DNA from: Dehalobacter sp. DCM
GTDB taxonomy: Bacteria > Bacillota > Desulfitobacteriia > Desulfitobacteriales > Syntrophobotulaceae
Length of the DNA: 64,000 nt
Direction: 5' to 3'
NCBI RefSeq assembly: GCF_024972775.1
Contig: NZ_CP092282.1
Location: 1,536,001-1,600,000 of the forward strand
Shown: positions 36,495 through 44,940 of the stretch, piece by piece
How the letters are laid out: each line of letters opens with the position of its first letter
How positions within the stretch are numbered: position 1 is the stretch's first letter
Notes under the pieces: generated by a model
Databases searched by the model: none
Told to the model about the DNA's origin: nothing
Seen by the model: only the letters and a program-made list of their open reading frames with translations
Translations under genes and position numbers: made by a program

Positions 36495-38532
36495 ATTGCT
36501 TTTTTCGGATGTTTTCGTAAAAGAGATCCTGGCTGTTTATGCTAACCGCATGTTTGTTCTTCTTTCTTACACGGGTATATTGACCGTCCGGGGCAAGTTT
36601 GCGTGCTTTTTGAGTATCATTGAGAGAAATAGATAACGTCGTAATCATTTCTTGTTTTATTGCCGGGTCATCGACGGGAAAGAGGATTTCGATGCGGCGG
36701 TCAAGATTTCTTTCCATCAGATCGGCACTGGAAAGGAAAAGCTCTTCATTGCCGTCGTTTAGAAAATAGTAGATGCGGCTGTGTTCAAGATAACGGCCAA
36801 CAATACTGTAGACCTGGATGTTATCACTTATATTCGGAACACCGGGCTTTAAACAGCAAATCCCCCGAACGATTAATTTGATGGTGACGCCGGCTTTTGA
36901 CGCATCATAGAGTGTCTCTATGATTTCCCTGTCCACCAGGGAGTTGACTTTGGCTATGATTGCTGCTTTTTTGCCCTGTTTGACATTGGTGGTCTCTCTT
37001 CTGATCAATGTCAGGAGTTTTTTTCGCAGGTGGTATGGTGCAACGGACAGACGATATAATTCTGCCGGTTCAGACAGGCCGGACAGCATATTAAACAAAT
37101 TGGATGCGTCGGCTCCGAAGTAGGGATTGGCTGTAAATAAGCCGATATCCGTATAATAGCGCGCTGTTGCGTCGTTATAATTACCTGTGCTGAGGTGAAC
37201 ATAGCGTTGAATGCCGTCATCTTCCATACGAACAACCAATAAAATTTTGCAGTGGGTTTTTAATCCGGTCAATCCGTAGATGACGTGACAACCGGCGGTT
37301 TCCAGACGTTTGGCCCATTGAATATTATTTTCTTCGTCAAAACGGGCTTTCAGCTCCACGAGGACTGTTACTTGTTTGCCGTTTTCAGCTGCTTGCGCCA
37401 GTGCTTCAACAAGCGGAGAAGAACCGCTCACCCGATATAGGGTTTGTTTAATTGCAAGTACCTGAGGATCGGCTGCTGCTTGTCGAACAAAATCAAGCAC
37501 CGGCTGAAAAGAATGATAGGGATGGTGCAGGGTGATATCCTGAATACGGATAGCGTCAAAGATCTCCTTATGAGCAGAAAAAACAGCGGGATACACCGGA
37601 TCAATCGGCATATAGCGTAAATGGTCGTAGCCTTCCACAGTATAAAAACAATGAAGAAAATTCAAGTCGATGGGTCCGGGAATTTTATAAACGGCCATAT
37701 TATCAATTTCTAATTCGGCAGTGAGTCTTTCCAATAGTCTCTGATCCACGCTGCTTTCTATTTCCAAGCGTATGACGGAGCCCCATTTGCGCTGACGTAA
37801 GGATTGTTTTATCGCAGCCAGCAAATCTTCTGCTCCCTCCTCGTCCAAGCTTAAATCGGCATTGCGTGTTATGCGGTAGTAAGCCGTTGTCAGGATTTTA
37901 TGACCGGAAAAAATGGAAGATAATCTCTCTTTGATAATTTCCTCTAATAGAACAAAGATTTTCTGCCCATGGCTGGCCGGTATTTCAATGATTCGTTTTA
38001 AGACAGAAGGAACCTGGACTGTGGCAAATAAAGGTTTTTGGGGTTCGTGCGGATTCGCCAGGAGTAGAGCAATGTTCAGACTCTTATTTAAGAGCAAGGG
38101 AAAGGGGCGGCTGCTGTCAACGAGCATGGGGGTCAGGACGGGGTAAACCGTGTGCTCAAAATACTGCGCCGCATAATTCTGCTGTTCAGGGTCTAATTCC
38201 TTGACATTGGCCAGATGAATTTTTTCCTTTTTCAAGGAGCGTTTCAGTGCATGAGTGTAGCAATGATATAATTGCTGCATTATTTGGTGCGCACGATGAG
38301 ATATTATTTCCATTTCTTCTGTGGGCAATAGACCCGAAGGATCTTTCTTCAAAAAACCGGCCAGTACTTTATCCCTGATCGATGCGACTCGGATCATGAA
38401 AAATTCATCAAGGTTTGAAGCTGTAATAGCGGCAAATTTCAAACGTTCCAGGAGTGGATTTTGTTTGTCACAAGCCTCTTCCAGAACGCGGTGATTGAAT
38501 TCCAGCCAGCTGAGTTCCCGATTTATAAACAT
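36493..38532 (-). CDS. ppk1: Polyphosphate kinase 1
   Basis: 679 residues from ATG at 38532, preceded by GGGAG; an upstream in-frame start at 38556 is possible. It starts with the classical FINRELSWLEFNHRVLEEA. The active-site block VHLSTGNYNDATARYYTDIG contains the phosphorylated histidine, and the second conserved region RYLEHSRIYYF is present, as is LKTHCKILLV. The length is normal for PPK1. It makes polyphosphate from ATP. Third gene of a minus-strand operon after two Ppx/GppA genes, under the Pho promoter at 41666-41719. Confidence 0.95.
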   Translation of the reverse strand: MFINRELSWLEFNHRVLEEACDKQNPLLERLKFAAITASNLDEFFMIRVASIRDKVLAGFLKKDPSGLLPTEEMEIISHRAHQIMQQLYHCYTHALKRSLKKEKIHLANVKELDPEQQNYAAQYFEHTVYPVLTPMLVDSSRPFPLLLNKSLNIALLLANPHEPQKPLFATVQVPSVLKRIIEIPASHGQKIFVLLEEIIKERLSSIFSGHKILTTAYYRITRNADLSLDEEGAEDLLAAIKQSLRQRKWGSVIRLEIESSVDQRLLERLTAELEIDNMAVYKIPGPIDLNFLHCFYTVEGYDHLRYMPIDPVYPAVFSAHKEIFDAIRIQDITLHHPYHSFQPVLDFVRQAAADPQVLAIKQTLYRVSGSSPLVEALAQAAENGKQVTVLVELKARFDEENNIQWAKRLETAGCHVIYGLTGLKTHCKILLVVRMEDDGIQRYVHLSTGNYNDATARYYTDIGLFTANPYFGADASNLFNMLSGLSEPAELYRLSVAPYHLRKKLLTLIRRETTNVKQGKKAAIIAKVNSLVDREIIETLYDASKAGVTIKLIVRGICCLKPGVPNISDNIQVYSIVGRYLEHSRIYYFLNDGNEELFLSSADLMERNLDRRIEILFPVDDPAIKQEMITTLSISLNDTQKARKLAPDGQYTRVRKKNKHAVSINSQDLFYENIRKKQ

Positions 38533-38559
38533 TTTTTCTCCCATGATACCAATCATCCT

Positions 38560-40101
38560 TTAATGAAAAATATGTTTGGTTGCCGGACTTACGCCCATGA
38601 TCGCTTCAAAAAACAACGCTACTTTGGCAAAGGCCCATTCCTCCAGTAGGGGGCTTTGCCTCGAATAGAGTTTAAAGAGAGCACTATCTTTGTTAATTGA
38701 GATATCCAATTGCTGTATTTTGTCTTCGTGGGATATATCTAAACTGTCGGCCATTTTTAAGAGAACAGCCAGTTTTGAAATTATCATGCGGTATTTGTGG
38801 GTAAAGGACGGTTGATTCAAATCATGATCGCCGGGTAATTCTGTACCTTGGTAACGCACAACGTTGGCAATGATATCCAACTCCAGGTTGGAAAGGCCCA
38901 TAATATTTTGCTTTTTGATCAACTCGTAGGATAGACGATGGTGTTCGCTGAAATTCACAAAATAACCGATATCGTGCAGTATGGCAGCAATATGGAGGTA
39001 TTGCCGTTCTTTTTCACTCAGTTTGTGCAGTTTCATGGTTTGGTCAAATATGGCTAAGGCAAGTTTGGCCACCTGTTCGCAGTGTTTTTCATTTGTCCCA
39101 TATTTCTTCGCGATATACCAGATGGAATGAATAATGTCTTTTTCAAAGTCCTCCCTCCGGGGACAGTTGTAAATATGATCTGCCAAATCATAAATAACAC
39201 CGTAGCGGAAGACAATAAGCGGTATGAATACCCGCTTCGTTTTGGTAACCTTAAGTAAAGCGTTCAGGATGATGACGGAAGGCACAAACGTTTCTAACTG
39301 TTTGGGTGTCAGCTCATAGGTTTCTTTTAGCTGATCATCATGCATTTTGCAGACATTGTCATACAATCTAGAAATATGGTCCCTGTCTATCAATTGCAGG
39401 TCCTTTTGGGTCAGTTTATGATAAATCGTATTAATTTCACTGCCTAAACCGATCATATTTTGAATATCGGCATTATGAAGCAGCGTATAAAGAAGAGACA
39501 GCTCGCTGTTGATATAGTCTTCAATCATCTGATAATAGTTGGTTTTCTTCGTTCTGAACTCAGAGAGGGTTTCAAAAATCCGGAGTGAGCCGATGTTGAT
39601 GTATTCGGTTAAGCTCAGGTTGCCTTTGTTAAATACAGAGATCTCGAGACCTCCGGAAGAAATGTTGACGACGAGGGTTGATTCTTTGGTATGGGAGACA
39701 TTAAAGTCCGGGTTATGGTATTTCAGAGCTTTATATAAATAGAATCTTTCCTGGGCACTGTTGATGACCTCCACCGAAAGACCGGTTTTCATACGGATAA
39801 ATTCAAGCACATATTCACGGTTGCTGGCTTCACGCAGCGCGCTTTTGGCAAAGGACCGATAATGTTTTACTTTGTATTCCTTCAGGATACGGACAAAACC
39901 CAACAGGGATTCCGTCGTGGCGCGCATGGTAGATGTGGAGATTCGACCGAAAGTAAACGCATCATTGCCGATATTGGTTGGTAGGGTCAAGTCTTCAAGA
40001 ATATCCATCTTGCCGTTGTTATTGATTTGGGCAACGGTCAAATGGAGATGGTTAGTACCGACGTCGATGGCGCCGACAACATCATAATTTCTTCTGGCCA
40101 C
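38560..40101 (-). CDS. Ppx/GppA-family protein with altered catalytic motifs, HD C-terminus
   Basis: 513 residues. The Ppx fold is clear (AIDVGTNHLHLTV at the start, SALREASNREYVLEFIRMKTG), but the signatures deviate: DxGSNS is DVGTNH, DIGGGSTEL is NISSGGLEI, and the catalytic SGEEE loop is NSAQERF. The C-terminal HD-type helical domain has HDIGYFVNFSEHHRLSYELI. Loss of the central Asp and two glycines suggests weak or no exopolyphosphatase activity; it may regulate PPK or the intact Ppx. It lies between the intact ppx and ppk1, 20-27 nt from each. Confidence 0.85.
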   Translation of the reverse strand: MARRNYDVVGAIDVGTNHLHLTVAQINNNGKMDILEDLTLPTNIGNDAFTFGRISTSTMRATTESLLGFVRILKEYKVKHYRSFAKSALREASNREYVLEFIRMKTGLSVEVINSAQERFYLYKALKYHNPDFNVSHTKESTLVVNISSGGLEISVFNKGNLSLTEYINIGSLRIFETLSEFRTKKTNYYQMIEDYINSELSLLYTLLHNADIQNMIGLGSEINTIYHKLTQKDLQLIDRDHISRLYDNVCKMHDDQLKETYELTPKQLETFVPSVIILNALLKVTKTKRVFIPLIVFRYGVIYDLADHIYNCPRREDFEKDIIHSIWYIAKKYGTNEKHCEQVAKLALAIFDQTMKLHKLSEKERQYLHIAAILHDIGYFVNFSEHHRLSYELIKKQNIMGLSNLELDIIANVVRYQGTELPGDHDLNQPSFTHKYRMIISKLAVLLKMADSLDISHEDKIQQLDISINKDSALFKLYSRQSPLLEEWAFAKVALFFEAIMGVSPATKHIFH

Positions 40102-40121
40102 GGGAATACTCCTTTGGTTGG

Positions 40122-41624
40122 TCAGGATATTTCATCCATTATTAACTCACGGTTGAAGTGTTTCTTAAAGGCAGGTGCGGCATTTAAGGCGTTGGTGATT
40201 TCAAAATTGGCGTTTGTTCCAGCAATAACGGTGATCGTTACCTGAGAATGGTCATATTCACAGCGGATTTCTGTGATATTGCTGTTATGTCTGCGATCAA
40301 GATTCTCCGCAATCCGGAGCAATACCCCCAGCTTTTGCACGGCAGCTATTTCGGTGTCGCTTAATATGGATTGGTATGGAGCGGCAATTCTGACCTCGTC
40401 TTTACGGTGCATGGAAGCAGTCAAAGCAGCCATAATCAGCTCTTTATGGCTCAAGCCATTAATACGGCTGTTCAGGATGCTGTAGAATGAGTGCATGTGG
40501 TGGTTATAGTAATTAATAGTGATACCGCAATCATGGAGCAGTGCGGCTGTTTTAAGAACGTTTTTCAGGTTTATCCCGCAAGCCAGTTCATCATGCAGAC
40601 ATTCGAACAGCCCGCTGCAAAGCTTCCAGACCTGCTGGGCATGAGACAGATCCACATGGTGATGGGCCATTATGTTTTGTAGAGAATGATCCAGGATATT
40701 TGGCAAAGGTTCTCGGGAAGTAAGCAGGCGCTCATAGAAAAGGCCCTCTCTCAGGCCGGACCCGCTGATAAAGAGCTCTTTAACTCCGCTCACTTCTAAT
40801 AAAACGGTCATTTCGGCCAAGGCAGCGAAAAAGATATCGGCACGTTCTTTAGACAAGCCTTTGACTTTGGAGCGCTGTTCTAACGACAGTTGTGCGAATG
40901 AATCATAGTTCTTCCATACGGTAGCCGCATCCATTGGATAATTATGAGTAATCTCCAGTGGATATTTCTTTTGCCTGCGGTCAATTTTGCCGAGATTGCG
41001 AAAAGAACCGCCGATCCCGATTAAAGGCCAATCGCCGGAAACCCAATTGATTTTTTGAAAATGGTCATTCAAAAAGGTGTGGAGATTCATTTTTGTCGAA
41101 TCATTTATTTTCCCATTGAGACCAAACCTCTGAGTAAGCGTAAGCGTACCGAAAGGAAGACTGACTGCTTGCTCAAGCTGTTTATTTCTGAATAGTACCA
41201 GTTCCGTGCTTCCTCCGCCGATGTCCATAATCAGACCGTCCGCTAAATCCAGCGTATTAATGACGCCAAAATAACCGTAGTAGGACTCTTCTTCACCGGA
41301 TATGATCCGGATATCCAGACCGATATCTTCTTTCGCTTTGGTGATAAATTCATGCTTGTTAACGGCTTTGCGAACCGCTTCGGTGGCTACCGTTATGATC
41401 TCATCCACTTGGAGTGCCTGGCATAAATCGTTAAAGAAGCTGAGGGTATCCAAAGCGTAAGCCATTTTAAGCATGCTTATCCGGTTCGCCCCGTTGGCTT
41501 TTTCGCCGAGACGCACGGTTTCCTTAAGTTCGTCAATAATTTTATAAGATCCGTCCTCTTCAATTTGGACGATGAGTAAATGCATGGAATTGGACCCGAT
41601 ATCGATTATGGCATATCTGCGCAT
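40122..41624 (-). CDS. ppx: Exopolyphosphatase / guanosine pentaphosphatase (Ppx/GppA)
   Basis: 500 residues. Canonical motifs are present: IIDIGSNSMHLLIV, the ATEAVRKAVN helix, ISGEEESYYGYFGV and MDIGGGSTELVLF, with a C-terminal HD-like domain (LLHDCGITINYYNHHMHSFY). It should cleave terminal phosphate from polyphosphate and possibly pppGpp. First gene of the ppx-ppx-ppk1 operon; GAGGATC ribosome site. A perfect four-unit Pho box with TATAAT lies 42-95 nt upstream, so polyphosphate turnover is predicted to rise in phosphate starvation. Confidence 0.92.
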   Translation of the reverse strand: MRRYAIIDIGSNSMHLLIVQIEEDGSYKIIDELKETVRLGEKANGANRISMLKMAYALDTLSFFNDLCQALQVDEIITVATEAVRKAVNKHEFITKAKEDIGLDIRIISGEEESYYGYFGVINTLDLADGLIMDIGGGSTELVLFRNKQLEQAVSLPFGTLTLTQRFGLNGKINDSTKMNLHTFLNDHFQKINWVSGDWPLIGIGGSFRNLGKIDRRQKKYPLEITHNYPMDAATVWKNYDSFAQLSLEQRSKVKGLSKERADIFFAALAEMTVLLEVSGVKELFISGSGLREGLFYERLLTSREPLPNILDHSLQNIMAHHHVDLSHAQQVWKLCSGLFECLHDELACGINLKNVLKTAALLHDCGITINYYNHHMHSFYSILNSRINGLSHKELIMAALTASMHRKDEVRIAAPYQSILSDTEIAAVQKLGVLLRIAENLDRRHNSNITEIRCEYDHSQVTITVIAGTNANFEITNALNAAPAFKKHFNRELIMDEIS

Positions 41625-41665
41625 GGTGATCCTCGTATTCTTCCTATAATAGTATTTTTGACATA

Positions 41666-41719
41666 ATTATACGTTATCTGTGTTAAGGCAGTGTTAATAG
41701 GATGTTAATGAGATGTTAA
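41666..41719 (-). promoter_or_regulatory. Pho box and promoter of the ppx-ppx-ppk operon
   Basis: Four exact TGTTAA units on the plus strand (41681, 41692, 41703, 41714), read as TTAACA on the minus strand, are spaced exactly 11 bp apart. A consensus TATAAT (minus strand 41671-41666) begins exactly 48 bp from the first half-site. This is the strongest Pho box in the window. Confidence 0.88.
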
Positions 41720-41761
41720 GCTTCTCTTTCAAATGATGCGTTCATAAGGAAGGAATTAATA

Positions 41762-41815
41762 TTTACACGAAGTTAATATTATGTGCCTTTGGAATTAACA
41801 TGACTATGCTATCCT
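41762..41815 (+). promoter_or_regulatory. Pho box and promoter for a predicted small RNA
   Basis: TTTACA at 41762, TTAATA at 41773, TGCCTT (weak) at 41784 and TTAACA at 41795 keep 11-bp phase. TATCCT at 41810-41815 begins 48 bp after the first half-site, as at the other four sites. TATGCT at 41805 is an alternative -10. Confidence 0.6.
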
Positions 41816-41821
41816 TAACAT

Positions 41822-41932
41822 CAGAAAGCGATCAATTCTTTTTTGTTAAAGTTACCCCTATCAACTTCTCATATATACCAGGGAAACGGCGGTGTCGCGA
41901 AACTACGAGAGTAGTAGCGATTCCGCCTTTTT
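41822..41932 (+). ncRNA. Predicted Pho-regulated small RNA
   Basis: From the expected start near 41822 to the T-run at 41928-41932 there is no ATG-initiated frame. The 3' end is a strong branched terminator: GGCGG-TG-TCGC (41888-41898) pairs with GCGA-TT-CCGCC (41917-41927), enclosing CTAC-GAGA-GTAG, followed by TTTTT. The 5' half is single-stranded and pyrimidine-rich (ACCCCTA, CTTCTC), suitable for pairing with Shine-Dalgarno sequences. The next Pho promoter starts only 26 bp downstream, so this is a separate unit. No known riboswitch class was recognised. Existence as an RNA is inferred from promoter plus terminator. Confidence 0.55.
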
Positions 41933-41957
41933 CTATAAGCTTCAATTCTGCGGGATC

Positions 41958-42011
41958 TTAACACAATTGTTACAATTTCGTAATGCCGATTTCATATTTG
42001 CAAGGTAGCAT
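41958..42011 (+). promoter_or_regulatory. Pho box and promoter of the DUF5652-like gene
   Basis: TTAACA at 41958, GTTACA at 41969, GTAATG at 41980 and TTCATA at 41991 are in 11-bp phase. The -10 TAGCAT is at 42006-42011, again 48 bp from the first base. The first 17 bp differ from the pstS1 site by one base only. Confidence 0.78.
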
Positions 42012-42034
42012 TGACTTGAAAGCAGGTGATTCAG

Positions 42035-42268
42035 ATGGAAGCTATCAGCCAGTTGTTGCTGCAGCCCTATAGCTACCTGATCTATATGGCCATTGCCTGG
42101 GCGCTTCTCTGGAAAGGCATCGCCCTGTGGTATGCGGCCCGCTGCGGACAGTTAGCTTGGTTTATCGTTCTTTTTTTGGCGAATACCGTCAGCATCCTGG
42201 AAATTATTTATGTTGTTTTCTTCAGAAGAGAAATAGACGAAACAGAAAATGACGACCAATGCTGTTAA
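42035..42268 (+). CDS. Small membrane protein, DUF5652-like, Pho-controlled
   Basis: 77 residues from ATG 42035, following AGCAGGTGA; GTG 42026 overlaps the ribosome site. Two membrane helices are visible: YLIYMAIAWALLWKGIALWY and WFIVLFLANTVSILEIIYVVFF, then a charged tail ending in CC. The pattern ALW...WFI-x5-NT-x-x-ILEIIY fits the DUF5652 family of small two-helix proteins of unknown function. It has its own Pho box and lies 202 nt upstream of phoP. A hairpin without T-run (42297-42335) stands between them, so some readthrough into phoPR is possible. Confidence 0.75.
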   Translation: MEAISQLLLQPYSYLIYMAIAWALLWKGIALWYAARCGQLAWFIVLFLANTVSILEIIYVVFFRREIDETENDDQCC

Positions 42269-42296
42269 CACAAAACATCATATGGTTCCATAAAGA

Positions 42297-42335
42297 GGCC
42301 GTTGCACATTATTGTTATACTTATGTGCAACGGCC
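42297..42335 (+). terminator. Hairpin between the DUF5652-like gene and phoP
   Basis: GGCCGTTGCACAT (42297-42309) pairs perfectly with ATGTGCAACGGCC (42323-42335). The T-run is lacking, so it may act as a partial terminator or RNA-stability element. Confidence 0.55.
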
Positions 42336-42470
42336 AGCTTATTCCCGTCATGCCGGTATCCATGATGAAATAATTGAATTTATGGTATATAATAGCCTTA
42401 TAAATTATTCCAATAGGCTTGAGAATTATTTCCAACCCCGGGAAACAGAGGTTCAGCAGAGGAGGACACC

Positions 42471-43166
42471 ATGAGCAAGAAAATTCTGGTCGTGGAAGAT
42501 GAAGAGGCGATAAGCCGGCTGATCAGTTATAATCTGAAGAAGGAAGGATATGACGTAACCGTTTCAGCGGATGGCATCAATGGCCTCGCTAAAATCAGGT
42601 CGGAAAAACCGGACCTGCTTATTCTGGATATTATGCTTCCGGGGATAGATGGTTATGAAATTTGTCAAACTGTCCGAAGAGAGAACAGCGCACTTCCGGT
42701 GATCATGCTATCCGCGCGGGCGGATGAGGTCGACCGGGTTCTCGGCCTGGAGCTGGGCGGAGACGACTACTTGACGAAACCCTTCAGTCCCAGAGAATTG
42801 ATTGCCCGGGTCCGTGCCTTGCTGCGTCGGACACAGAACCTGCGGGATACACTGGACCATGATATCTTTACGATCGGCGGGCTGTCTGTGGATTTTTCCG
42901 CTCGTGAAATCAAGGTGGATAATCAGACCGTACCGCTCACACCGAAAGAATTTGAACTGCTTGAGTTTCTGATCCGCAATAAAGGAAAAGTTGTCAGCAG
43001 GGATCAACTTCTGGACCGGGTTTGGAATTACGATTTTGCCGGAGATACTCGAATCGTCGATGTCCACGTCAGCCGGCTTCGGGAAAAAATTGAACCCGAT
43101 CCCAAAAATCCAACGTACATTCAGACCGTTCGCGGTGTCGGCTACCGCTTTAAGGAGCGTCATTAA
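42471..43166 (+). CDS. phoP: OmpR-family response regulator PhoP/PhoB
   Basis: 231 residues with an AGAGGAGGAC ribosome site. The receiver has VVEDEEA, phospho-acceptor Asp in LLILDIMLPGIDG, and KPFSPRE; the C-terminal winged helix has LLDRVWNYDFAGDTRIVDVHVSRLREKIE. It overlaps phoR by one base (TAATG). With the adjacent PhoR and the Pho boxes found here, it is the likely activator of pstS1, pst, ppx-ppk, the DUF5652-like gene and the predicted small RNA. Confidence 0.92.
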   Translation: MSKKILVVEDEEAISRLISYNLKKEGYDVTVSADGINGLAKIRSEKPDLLILDIMLPGIDGYEICQTVRRENSALPVIMLSARADEVDRVLGLELGGDDYLTKPFSPRELIARVRALLRRTQNLRDTLDHDIFTIGGLSVDFSAREIKVDNQTVPLTPKEFELLEFLIRNKGKVVSRDQLLDRVWNYDFAGDTRIVDVHVSRLREKIEPDPKNPTYIQTVRGVGYRFKERH

Positions 43167-44935
43167 TGTTGAAAAGTCTGAAAATGAAATTTTCATTAGG
43201 CTTTATCACACTGGTGGTATTGTCCGTGCTGGCCTCGGGCATATACCTGATCACGGTGCTGGATAAGTATTTTATGGATAACTTGCAGGATAAACTGCTG
43301 GCTGAAGCCAAGCTGATCCGGGAAATGGTTGAGGGCGAATTCGGCACGGCTTCAATGGCTGCGGGCTTGGGGAGCATGGCCAATGACCTGGGAAAGGTGA
43401 CAAACACCCGGGTCACACTGATCGATGCTGACGGTGTTGTTCTTGGTGATTCACAGGAGGATCCTGCGCTGATGGAAAATCACCGCAACCGGCCGGAAGT
43501 ACAGCAGGCCATCCGTGAAGGTGTCGGCATTGCTGAGCGCGAAAGTGCGACCCTGAATACGTCCATGATGTATCTGGCGTTACCGGTGGAGAAGGATGGG
43601 GAAATTGAAGGGTTTGTCCGCTTGGCGCTGCCAATAACCGAAATAACCACCGCGCTGTCCCGATTATGGACCATGCTGATTACAGGTTTATTAATCGCCA
43701 CAGTCATTGCCGGCTTATTAGGGTACACACTGTCGCAGCGGCTGACAAAGCCCATTCAGGAAATGACCGCAGCAGCCCAACGGATTGCAGGCGGTGATTT
43801 CAGTCTGCGTACCTATACGACCCAAAAGGATGAGATCGGCATACTTGGCCAGGCCTTAAACCAAATGGCAGAGCAATTAAAAGAAACCATTGATGAGGTT
43901 TCTGCCGGAAAAAGCAAACTGGAAACCGTGCTTGCCAATATGGTCAGCGGCGTGATTTTCCTTAAGGAAGATGAAAAAATCGATCTGATTAATCCGGCCG
44001 CCATGAAAATTTTACAGGTTGACTCCGCCAATGTCAGCAACCGCCATCAAGTAGAAATCATCGGGAATTATCAATTAAGCTCTCTGATTGAAAAAGCATT
44101 GCAAACGCATACGGCGGTGAAAGAAGAATTATTGATCCTGTCCCCCCAGGAAAAAAATATTGAAATTAACATCACACCGATCTTTGGCAAGCATGGCAGT
44201 GATATCGGCGCCGTCGTGGTTCTGCACGATATTACCGATTTTCGCAAACTGGAACGGATGCGCAGTGATTTCGTCGCCAATGTCTCCCACGAATTAAAGA
44301 CCCCGGTCACGTCCCTGAAAGGATATGCGGAAACATTGCTTGACGGCGCACTGGATGATCCGGATACGGCCCGGGAATTTGTGGGGATCATTCTTACCGA
44401 ATCGGAACGGCTCCGGCTGCTGATTGATGATCTGCTGGAATTATCACGGATCGAATCCGCTGCGGATCCCATTCAGTGGCAGCAGATTGATGTCAGCGCG
44501 CTGCTTTGTTCGGTTGCAAAAAAATTCCGTCCTCAGCTGGAAGCCCGGCAAAGCACGCTGGAAATAGTCTCTCCTGATAATCTGCCCGCCGCCTGGGGAG
44601 ATTACACGATGGTCGATCAGGTGGTAACAAATTTAGTTGATAATGCAATTAAATATTCTCCCGCAGGAGGAAAAATCAGGCTTGCCGTATCCGAACAAGC
44701 CGAAGGAATCCTGTTTGAGGTGATCGATTCCGGTCCGGGTATCCCAGAGCATGACGTTCCCCGAATTTTTGAACGGTTCTATCGTGTGGATAAAGGCCGA
44801 AACCGCAAGCAGGGGGGAACCGGTCTGGGACTGGCAATTGTCAAGCATATTCTGGAGACCCACGGAACACGGATAAACGTAGAAAGTACCCTCGGCCGCG
44901 GTTCGCGTTTCTACTTCACGCTGCCGAAACGATAA
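43166..44935 (+). CDS. phoR: Phosphate sensor histidine kinase PhoR
   Basis: 589 residues. Two membrane helices (about 8-30 and 165-190) flank an extracytoplasmic sensor domain of PhoR type. A HAMP segment (LTKPIQEMTAAAQRIAGGDF), a PAS domain (LANMVSGVIFLKEDEKIDLI), HisKA with the phosphorylated His in DFVANVSHELKTPVTSLKGY, and HATPase (NLVDNAIKYSP, DSGPGIP, GGTGLGLAIVKHI) follow. All catalytic boxes are intact. Phosphate sensing is normally transmitted through PstSCAB-PhoU, both encoded a few kilobases away. The gene ends 5 nt from a convergent regulator gene. Confidence 0.92.
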   Translation: MLKSLKMKFSLGFITLVVLSVLASGIYLITVLDKYFMDNLQDKLLAEAKLIREMVEGEFGTASMAAGLGSMANDLGKVTNTRVTLIDADGVVLGDSQEDPALMENHRNRPEVQQAIREGVGIAERESATLNTSMMYLALPVEKDGEIEGFVRLALPITEITTALSRLWTMLITGLLIATVIAGLLGYTLSQRLTKPIQEMTAAAQRIAGGDFSLRTYTTQKDEIGILGQALNQMAEQLKETIDEVSAGKSKLETVLANMVSGVIFLKEDEKIDLINPAAMKILQVDSANVSNRHQVEIIGNYQLSSLIEKALQTHTAVKEELLILSPQEKNIEINITPIFGKHGSDIGAVVVLHDITDFRKLERMRSDFVANVSHELKTPVTSLKGYAETLLDGALDDPDTAREFVGIILTESERLRLLIDDLLELSRIESAADPIQWQQIDVSALLCSVAKKFRPQLEARQSTLEIVSPDNLPAAWGDYTMVDQVVTNLVDNAIKYSPAGGKIRLAVSEQAEGILFEVIDSGPGIPEHDVPRIFERFYRVDKGRNRKQGGTGLGLAIVKHILETHGTRINVESTLGRGSRFYFTLPKR

Positions 44936-44940
44936 TGCAA

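Noticed and set aside
41822..41932. Known riboswitch (cyclic-di-GMP, manganese, magnesium, ZTP types considered)
   Set aside because: None of the conserved cores I know is present, and the next gene has its own promoter downstream.
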